Position numbers and translations under genes: made by a program. This document shows positions 43,993 to 50,244 of a stretch of DNA of 50,244 bases, piece by piece (position 1 is the first letter of the stretch; each line of letters begins with the position of its first letter). Source of the DNA: Nemertoderma westbladi (lineage: Eukaryota; Xenacoelomorpha; Nemertodermatida; Nemertodermatidae); the NCBI GenBank assembly GCA_032718475.1, contig JAUCBJ010002821.1, forward strand, positions 1 to 50,244, read 5' to 3'. The notes beneath the pieces are model-generated. The model ran no database searches, had not been told where the DNA came from, and was given only the letters and a program-made list of their open reading frames with translations.

Positions 43993-45438
43993 TTACCATT
44001 TAGCTAAAACGTCCATAGCCGCTGCAATTCTGCCGGTATTCATCCTGGACACAAAATCTCGGCGTGGTTTATCAGCATCAGTTCGAGGAACGGGTTTAGT
44101 TCTTCGGACCTGGATCGCTCTCCCTTCCTCAACTAGAGCTGAAATGTCGCCGGTTTCCCATAGTTCAAGTCTCCTCCTAAGGGTTTGGCTAATACTGGCA
44201 GAAGCCCCATAGCCTTCTGAAGGTTTGACGGCGGCCTGCAACAGAAGTTTCGGGGCCACCATAACGGCTAACAAAGCCACACCTTCCATGTTGGACTTTT
44301 CGCCAAACGCTTTCAGGAGTTTTGTTATCATGCATATGTATTGACGACCGACTTGAGTACGAGGAACCTCAAACAAGTTGGCTCCCCAGTGAACCACTTC
44401 GTCGTATGCAGTTTGTAGGCGACGTTCAAATGTTACCCCAGGGATCCCATTCCAGTTAAACTCCAGGCTAGCGGGATGAAAACTGGGTAGTTCAGTACCA
44501 GGCAGTTCGACGGGCGCTCTGGGCGAACCAGCGCCGACGACAGGCGCTCCGGGCGAACCGGCGCCGACGACAGGCGCTCCGGGCGAACCGGCGCCAACGA
44601 CTGGCGCTCTGGGCGAACCGGCGCCAACGGCAGGCGCTCCGGGCGAACCGGCGCCAACGACTGGCGCTCTGGGCGAACCGGCGCCAACGGCAGGCGCTCC
44701 GGGCGAACCGGCGCCAACGACAGGCGCTCCGCGCGAACCGGCGCCAACGACAGGCGCTCCGGGCGAACCGGCGCCAACGACAGGCGCTCCGGGCGAACCG
44801 GCGCCAACGACAGGCGCTCCGGGCGAACTGGCGCCAACGGCAGGCGCTCCGGGCGAACCGGCGCCAACGACAGGCGCTCCGGGCGGACCGGCGCCAACGA
44901 CAGGCGCTCCGGGCGAACCGGCGCCTACGGCAGGCGCTCCGGGCGAACCGGCGCCCACGACAGGCGCTCCGGGCGAACCGGCGCCCACGACAGGCGCTCC
45001 GGGCGGACCGGCGCCCGCGACAGATGCCCCAGAAGTGGTGGCGTCTGCTGTCGGTGTTGGGACCACCAGCTGGGGCCAACTGGCCGCAGGAAGCGAGTCT
45101 CCATCTTCTGGGACTAGGGTCCCATCCAGATCCTGTAAAGTCTCATCCAAATCTGAGGGTAGGCCTTGGGTATCAGTGTCTGCTGTTGGTTGAGATGAGG
45201 ATAGGGATACCGCGGCTGGAGCCGGATTTGGGTCAGGAAGTGGTTGTGACGATCCTCGGAGCGTCGAGAACTGAGTTCCCGTATTATTGCAATTCCCACT
45301 TTTTATAGGTCCACAATTGGTACAGTGTCGTCCATATCCGACGCACTTACATTTCACACAACGTCCGGATCTGGCATTACATCCACAACAAACCACCACT
45401 GAACCGCCATTATTAGGCATACTGCAGTAAAAGTTCAT
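43993..45438 (-). CDS. ORF1: Cys-rich N-terminus, GAPVVGAGSP repeat, helical C-terminal domain
   Basis: The 481-residue ORF begins with a dense Cys cluster (CCGC at 17-20, C27, C30, C32, C39, C42, C50), a probable zinc-binding module that may contact nucleic acid. A Pro/Ser-rich linker is followed by an in-frame 10-residue repeat (GAPVVGAGSP, about 138-311). The C-terminal part (FNWNGIPGVTFERRLQTAYD, VVHWGANLFEVP, LLLQAAVKP, LRRRLELWETGDISALVEEG) looks globular and conserved. I recall similar Cys-rich/RT proteins as one long ORF in other invertebrates; that is memory, not a search. The ORF stops at DVLAKW, and the other frame (LNGKGGSPMGLNEM) continues directly into ORF2. The two may therefore have been one frame, or be joined by recoding. 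Confidence 0.65.
   Translation of the reverse strand: MNFYCSMPNNGGSVVVCCGCNARSGRCVKCKCVGYGRHCTNCGPIKSGNCNNTGTQFSTLRGSSQPLPDPNPAPAAVSLSSSQPTADTDTQGLPSDLDETLQDLDGTLVPEDGDSLPAASWPQLVVPTPTADATTSGASVAGAGPPGAPVVGAGSPGAPVVGAGSPGAPAVGAGSPGAPVVGAGPPGAPVVGAGSPGAPAVGASSPGAPVVGAGSPGAPVVGAGSPGAPVVGAGSRGAPVVGAGSPGAPAVGAGSPRAPVVGAGSPGAPAVGAGSPRAPVVGAGSPGAPVVGAGSPGAPVVGAGSPRAPVELPGTELPSFHPASLEFNWNGIPGVTFERRLQTAYDEVVHWGANLFEVPRTQVGRQYICMITKLLKAFGEKSNMEGVALLAVMVAPKLLLQAAVKPSEGYGASASISQTLRRRLELWETGDISALVEEGRAIQVRRTKPVPRTDADKPRRDFVSRMNTGRIAAAMDVLAKW
44510..45030 (-). repeat. 30-bp minisatellite in ORF1
   Basis: About 17 units containing AGGCGCTCCGGGCGAACCGG and CGCCAACGAC, 30 bp each, very GC-rich and entirely in frame. 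Substitutions exchange PVV/PAV and SPG/PPG/SRG/SPR. Confidence 0.95.
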
Positions 45439-45546
45439 GTTATAGTTACTGTACGTGGTTGTAGTTACTGTACGTGGTTGTAGTTAGTGTACGTGGTTGT
45501 AGTTACTGTACGTGGTTGTAGTTACTGTACGTGATTGTAGTTACTG
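45439..45546. repeat. 19-bp minisatellite, distal fragment after the insertion
   Basis: It begins with the right copy of the 14-bp duplication (45439-45452) and has about 5.5 units. The rare variants GTTAGTG and CGTGATTG occur in the same order and spacing as in the array edge near 35770-35830, so the two ends share a local duplication history. Confidence 0.9.
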
Positions 45547-47087
45547 CACTGTACCAGAGCAGCAATGATGACAGGTTTCGGATGAATTATACTGGAGTGT
45601 CATAATGAAAAAAGTACCAACCAAAGTATTTTGTGAGTAATACTGTAGTAATGACAAAAATCCCATGCTCCAAAAAATCTGACATTATGATTTATTTCGG
45701 GTTGTCATGGGGAATAGGGACTTGTTGCTGCAACACAATTTTATCGATAAGCCGGCATAGCATCCCAATGTGCTGCGATGCAGCATGCCGATAAACAATG
45801 TAATAATATTTAAAATAAAATGAATATATTAAGCGCCAGGAGTTTGTTTTGATGTACAGAATTAGTTGTCAATTCGCGGTAGTATATCGGAAACGTAGTA
45901 CTATAATAATATAAAGGTGAGAATGAGAAACATCTGGCTACAGAACCCAGAATGATAAAATTCAAAGAGAGTGAAATACATCACTAGTTTATTTTTATTA
46001 ATACCAATTATAAAATGTTATTATTTTTTAGCACAAGAAACCTTTAATAATTTAAATTGAGTCATTAATTGGCACTAAAGCTATAATATTAACCAGGAAA
46101 CATTTAAAACGATCAATCAATTAAACCTGGAAAACATATTTCCAACAATATCCTAATCATTTTAGCAGATTTTACATGATAAGTAACATAATATAAGATA
46201 TTTTAAAAGTATTGATATAAAGTGTCAGTTAATGTGATAGGAAACTATATAAATATGAGATAATTAAAAAAATACCACCAAAATAAACCATATATATTTA
46301 ACCTGATATACTGTACACATATAAATTGCTGGGGGTTGACCTATCATAACCCGCATTCTAACTTTCTAACTAAAATGCCCACATGGATATGTTACCATAC
46401 CAACCAACCAAACACTTTAATTCGTAAAGTGCGAACGTTTGTCGGAGGGAACCAAGTATATATAATTGCACTGTATATATTAATAATAATAAACTAATAA
46501 CTACATCACTGCGAGAAATGTAGCACTTTACATAACATCCGACAAGTGGTTTTGTCATTGGGGTCGGGAAATGTCAAATGTTAAACAGGATGACCCCACT
46601 CTATAGAGTTGAATCAGTCATGTTTAAATTACTTAAACATTAACGTTAATATCTTAATATATTTTTTGAACTTGTAGGCCTATACTATTTATACAATTAA
46701 TTTTACTGAAAACTCAGAAATATGGTTACTGTTACTCCTTTCTAGGTGTAATAAAATTGTAATATAACACGGCAAAACTAAATAGAAAAAAAATTATTTT
46801 TCGAAAAAATATGTAAATATTTTAACGCAAAAACTCAATTAAAACAATTATACGAAGTTGACTAGAGATAGATGTGTGGAAGTGTTTGAAGTTTGGAATA
46901 AAATCACCGACATATAACGTAAAATAAAATACGAAAAAAATAACTGTGATGTTTAACTTTGTTTTACTGTGTTGATAAGATCCTGGGGCGTTTAAATTTA
47001 TAAATTACCAATTGGGAGGCGTAATATTATTAAATGCCGGGGCGTTAATTCGGGGGGGGGGGGGGGGGGGGGGCTATTATTCGTATT
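45547..47087. other. AT-rich gene-free stretch
   Basis: No gene is supported. It contains a non-LTR 3'-end copy (45735-45797), degenerate GGGGCGTTTAAAT / GGGGCGTTAAT words at 46984-47050, and a 22-bp G homopolymer at 47052-47073. Confidence 0.5.
45735..45797 (+). mobile_element. 3'-end fragment of the non-LTR family seen at 13757
   Basis: ATAAGCCGGCATAGCAT and GCGATGCAGCATGCCGAT match, in inverse orientation, ATGCTGTGCCGGCTTGTCGA and ATCGGCATGCTGCATTGC at 13773-13835. Here the copy runs on the plus strand and ends in ATAAACAATGTAATAAT instead of (TAG)n. Confidence 0.6.
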
Positions 47088-47171
47088 ACTTGTGTAAACG
47101 TGAACACTAAGCCGACAACCGACAACTACAAGCATTAAACGCTAATTATTATTAACACGTTAGCTGCGGTT

Positions 47172-47401
47172 TGAGCACCGGTGAACATGACCTGTGTAAC
47201 CCTGTAGTGCGGAGCTATTTTGGCTTGGTTATCCCTTAGTGCGGAGGCTATAAGTTGAGCACCGGTGCTCAAATACAACAGCTGTTGTCATATTCGGTAT
47301 CTGTGATAATAAAACTCATACATGTTTTTTTTGGGGTTTGTGCACCGGTGCACAATCCGCACTACACAAGTGCCAGTGCGGATTGAGCGCCGGTGCTCAA
47401 T
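47172..47401. repeat. Cluster of CACCGGTG palindromes
   Basis: TTGAGCACCGGTGCTCAA (47255-47272) and TTGTGCACCGGTGCACAA (47338-47355) are perfect 18-bp palindromes. 47382-47401 is a near-perfect 20-bp one, and GAGCACCGGTGA occurs at 47173. Further copies lie near 48688 and 48748 at the other end of the inner element. Confidence 0.85.
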
Positions 47402-47988
47402 ATTTCCACTGATATAAATATGGCGGGATTTTTAAAATGCTTTAGAATTAGCTTTGATTTTATTTAATTTAGATTTGATTTAGTTCATTGTTAGTTAAGG
47501 AATAACTGGTAACAGTTTACTTTTCATGTGTTAATATATATTGTATGACCAAATGTGCTGTAACAATATCAATGTTATCTTACATTGTTGGGTCAATAAG
47601 CTTAAAAGTGGCCAATGGTTTGTCCGGAAGTTACGATATAATTTTAAATGCTTTAATTTATTCGTATGTAATAAAGTTAAATATTATTTTGTAGCTAATT
47701 TATTTGCGCAGCTTACGCACAAAAAATTATCAAAATCCGTAAAGGCAGTCAAAAGATATGCCCCATCAAAGACTGAAATATCGTGAAAATCAGTTGTCCC
47801 TTACGTGACTCGACCACAAACAACTGTAAATTTTATCACCCCAAGTGGCAAATATATAGGAAACCTATATTGTTGGGAAGCTTAGATGTTTTGCTTTCTT
47901 TTCCGATATATTTCAGCCCATAATATTCATGTTGAACCATTTGAGATCGATACATAAAATGGGCATGGATTTTTCAATTTTTTGTGTC

Positions 47989-48478
47989 ACATCTGTAACA
48001 TTTACGTCTAGAATCTGAAGTAGTAACTTTGGGTTTTCAGTTTTGATATATTTAGAATCTACAGGGTTTCTAACATATATAGGCCAAATATCACATACAA
48101 AGGACAAGGTCATCTCATTTGGGAAGCATTTATGTTTAACAAAGTCAATGTAGAAAGCATAAACGTCCATATCTGTAACGCTACAAATGTGGCCATAGAT
48201 TTTGATAATATTAATCTCATACAAGTATAATGGTACGTGTGGAAAGGCAATTTGAATTTATGCCGCATTAACCCAAAAGTTAATGTGATAAATAAACACC
48301 TAGGATGTATGGCGGTGGTAAGCGATTTGTCATCCATCTGTAACGCGTCACCGTTACAGTGCAGTGCGTTACAGATAAGGCATGTCTCATCTGTAACGCA
48401 TTATATAGCCAGTTATCGATGCGTTACAGACTGTAGGTTTTCAGTCCTATCTATATGACAGTCATATCTGTAACGGAG
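47989..48478. repeat. Dispersed ATCTGTAACG motif cluster
   Basis: ATCTGTAAC or its complement GTTACAGA(T) occurs about seven times: near 47990, 48171, 48334, 48370, 48390, 48424 and 48466, in both orientations. CCGTTACAG at 48351 is related. Confidence 0.75.
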
Positions 48479-48613
48479 TGTCTCCTGAAATACAATAAGG
48501 CATCACTGACAATATTTGAATGCCTACGCGTTTGATACGTTCTTCGTCTTCCTACTGACATCCTAACTGCTCATGGTAAATTTCTAAATGTTTATAAAAC
48601 ACAAATGATTGAT

Positions 48614-48629
48614 GGGGGGGGGGGGGGGG
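48614..48629. repeat. G homopolymer
   Basis: A run of 16 G. Confidence 0.9.
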
Positions 48630-49065
48630 TGGCGTTGGCGTCGTTAAACTCTAGACATTATCTACTACGCCCACACACAGACACCTTTTGAGCACCGGTG
48701 CCAAAAGTATCCTCACAAAATGCAATTAACAAAAAGTATATTGTTGTTCACCGGCGCGCAGTAAGAAAGAACCAGTAGTTTCTAAGCCGCAGCTAACGTG
48801 TCATATAAAGGAAGGGATGATAGCCTTACAGTTGAAGATTATTCTAACCAATAACAATAAACAGTGACAAGAGAACAGGTTACAGTGTCACATTATTGTT
48901 GTTCGGCAGTATTTGTCGGCTGTCGGTTGTCGGCTGTCGGCTGTCGGATTTCGGCGTAGCGTTCACACCCAACTTCTACAACTATTTCCGACTCTACATT
49001 ACAGAAACAAAGAAAGTTTTGAGCCACGAAACATTATGGAATAAATCGATAAACAGCACTTTATA

Positions 49066-50244
49066 TGTACCCGGCCCCACTAGTATGGAATGTTACCCGG
49101 CCCCACTAGTATGGAATGTTACCCGGCCCCACTAGTATGGAATGTTACCCGGCCCCACTAGTATGGAATGTTACCCGGCCCCACTAGTATGGAATGTTAC
49201 CCGGCCCCACTAGTACCAATGTTACCCGGCCCCACTAGTATGGAATGTTACCCGGCCCCACTAGTATGGAATGTTACCCGGCCCCACTAGTACCAATGTT
49301 ACCCGGCCCCACTAGTACCAATGTTACCCGGCCCCACTAGTACCAATGTTACCCGGCCCCACTAGTACCAATGTTACCCGGCCCCACTAGTATGGAATGT
49401 TACCCGGCCCCACTAGTATGGAATGTTACCCGGCCCCACTAGTACCAATGTTACCCGGCCCCACTAGTACCAATGTTACCCGGCCCCACTAGTACCAATG
49501 TTACCCGGCCCCACTAGTACCAATGTTACCCGGCCCCACTAGTATGGAATGTTACCCGGCCCCACTAGTATGGAATGTTACCCGGCCCCACTAGTACCAA
49601 TGTTACCCGGCCCCACTAGTATGGAATGTTACCCGGCCCCACTAGTATGGAATGTTACCCGGCCCCACTAGTACCAATGTTACCCGGCCCCACTAGTACC
49701 AATGTTACCCGGCCCCACTAGTATGGAATGTTACCCGGCCCCACTAGTATGGAATGTTACCCGGCCCCACTAGTACCGAATGTTACCCGGCCCCACTAGT
49801 ACCAATGTTACCCGGCCCCACTAGTATGGAATGTTACCCGGCCCCACTAGTATGGAATGTTACCCGGCCCCACTAGTACCAATGTTACCCGGCCCCACTA
49901 GTAGGAATGTTACCCGGCCCCACTAGTATGGAATGTTACCCGGCCCCACTAGTACGAATGTTACCCGGCCCCACTAGTACCAATGTTACCCGGCCCCACT
50001 AGTATGGAATGTTACCCGGCCCCACTAGTATGGAATGTTACCCGGCCCCACTAGTACCAATGTTACCCGGCCCCACTAGTATGGAATGTTACCCGGCCCC
50101 ACTAGTACCAATGTTACCCGGCCCCACTAGTATGGAATGTTACCCGGCCCCACTAGTATGGAATGTTACCCGGCCCCACTAGTACCAATGTTACCCGGCC
50201 CCACTAGTATGGAATGTTACCCGGCCCCACTAGTACCAATGTTA
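49066..50244. repeat. 25/26-bp minisatellite, continuing beyond the window
   Basis: ACCCGGCCCCACTAGTA is followed by either CCAATGTT (25 bp) or TGGAATGTT (26 bp), about 46 copies mixed irregularly. Rare variants are CCGAATGTT, GGAATGTT and CGAATGTT near 49776-49970. The right edge is outside the window. Confidence 0.97.

Larger units (their letters stand above)
35876..45438 (-). mobile_element. 9.56-kb composite retroelement inserted in the 19-bp array
   Basis: The segment between the two 14-bp duplications reads on the minus strand. Its order is ORF1 (45438-43993), RT/endonuclease ORF2 (43979-40166), inverted 53-bp array (40072-38475), loop with a small gene, second 53-bp array (37730-36040), and a 3' end with AATAAA at 35901..35896, 20 bp before the boundary. 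The termini are not inverted repeats. A 14-bp target duplication, an RT with a restriction-like nuclease and a polyadenylation signal fit target-primed reverse transcription. There is no poly(A) tail, and the 5' boundary coincides with the ORF1 ATG, so the copy may be 5'-truncated. Alternatively the 53-bp arrays arose by a separate event inside it. Confidence 0.6.
47155..48801. mobile_element. Inner TIR element, possibly piggyBac-like, non-autonomous
   Basis: ACACGTTAGCTGCGG (47155-47169) and CCGCAGCTAACGTGT (48787-48801) are perfect 15-bp inverted repeats. The left end follows TTA, giving TTAACACG; the right flank is TCAT, so a TTAA duplication is not intact. Subterminal CACCGGTG palindromes lie at both ends. 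No transposase is recognisable; the 81-codon ORF at 47541 is unsupported. Confidence 0.55.
47099..48967. mobile_element. Outer element with diverged terminal inverted repeats
   Basis: GTGAACACTAAGCCGACAAC (from 47100) is matched in inverse orientation by the 48914-48967 segment, which reads GTGTGAACGCTACGCC then repeated CCGACAGCCGACAA on the minus strand. The right end has an expanded TGTCGGC microrepeat. There is no transposase. It appears to contain the inner element nested within it. Confidence 0.45.

Noticed and set aside
44433-45079. Arg-rich ORFs in the other two minus-strand frames over the ORF1 repeat
   Set aside because: They are confined to the 30-bp repeat; only the GAPVVGAGSP frame joins non-repetitive sequence on both sides.
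47541-47786. 81-codon plus-strand ORF inside the inner TIR element
   Set aside because: No transposase motif, biased composition of AT-rich DNA, and no supporting signals.

Overview
The window looks like nuclear DNA of an animal, most likely a marine or other invertebrate. The evidence is a degraded Penelope-like retroelement, two kinds of non-LTR-type reverse transcriptase sequence, a TTAA-bounded piggyBac-like non-autonomous element, foldback/MITE-like elements, polyadenylation signals, and very low gene density. There are no operons, ribosome binding sites or prokaryotic genes. I cannot name the species or phylum. By rough addition, about 60% of the window is tandem minisatellite.

Layout. 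1-3.4 kb: end of a piggyBac-like element, AT-rich DNA, and a complete 1.4-kb TTAA-flanked element with a palindromic interior, lying between two apparently identical 132-bp direct repeats. 3.98-5.55 kb: decayed Penelope-like element (minus strand) whose 5' side is cut by a 7.7-kb array of a 32-bp unit (5.55-13.26 kb). 13.26-14.64 kb: 3' fragments of a non-LTR retrotransposon, two of them forming an inverted duplication. 15.4-17.6 kb: 30-31-bp array with a 702-bp higher-order repeat. 18.6-19.0 kb: a small, probably real, single-pass membrane protein gene (minus). 19.2-27.8 kb: 8.5-kb array of a 39-bp unit, most copies carrying a consensus AP-1/NF-E2-type site. 28.2-29.6 kb: palindromic array of about 186-bp repeats. 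29.7-30.1 kb: near-identical 32-bp AT-rich repeats. 31.2-31.65 kb: foldback MITE. 31.9-35.9 kb: 19-bp array, about 208 copies.

35.88-45.44 kb: the most interesting part. A 9.56-kb composite element, read on the minus strand, sits inside the 19-bp array and is flanked by a 14-bp target-site duplication; removing it restores the array in phase. From its 5' end it has a Cys-rich ORF1 with an in-frame 10-residue repeat, then a reverse transcriptase/restriction-like endonuclease ORF with an in-frame tandem repeat of about 477 residues between the TQGDP and FADD motifs. Beyond that is a 4-kb inverted repeat of two 53-bp-unit arrays whose loop holds a compact 60-codon gene with CCAAT, TATA-like and AATAAA signals, and an AATAAA 20 bp from the 3' boundary. 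The RT region has two frame breaks, so this copy is probably inactive unless they are recoding sites or assembly errors.

45.5-50.2 kb: AT-rich DNA with another non-LTR 3'-end copy, nested terminal-inverted-repeat elements with palindromic CACCGGTG motifs and repeated ATCTGTAACG motifs, and a 25/26-bp minisatellite that runs off the window end. The very long open frames across the 32-bp and 39-bp arrays are treated as repeat artefacts (the 39-bp case with some reservation).
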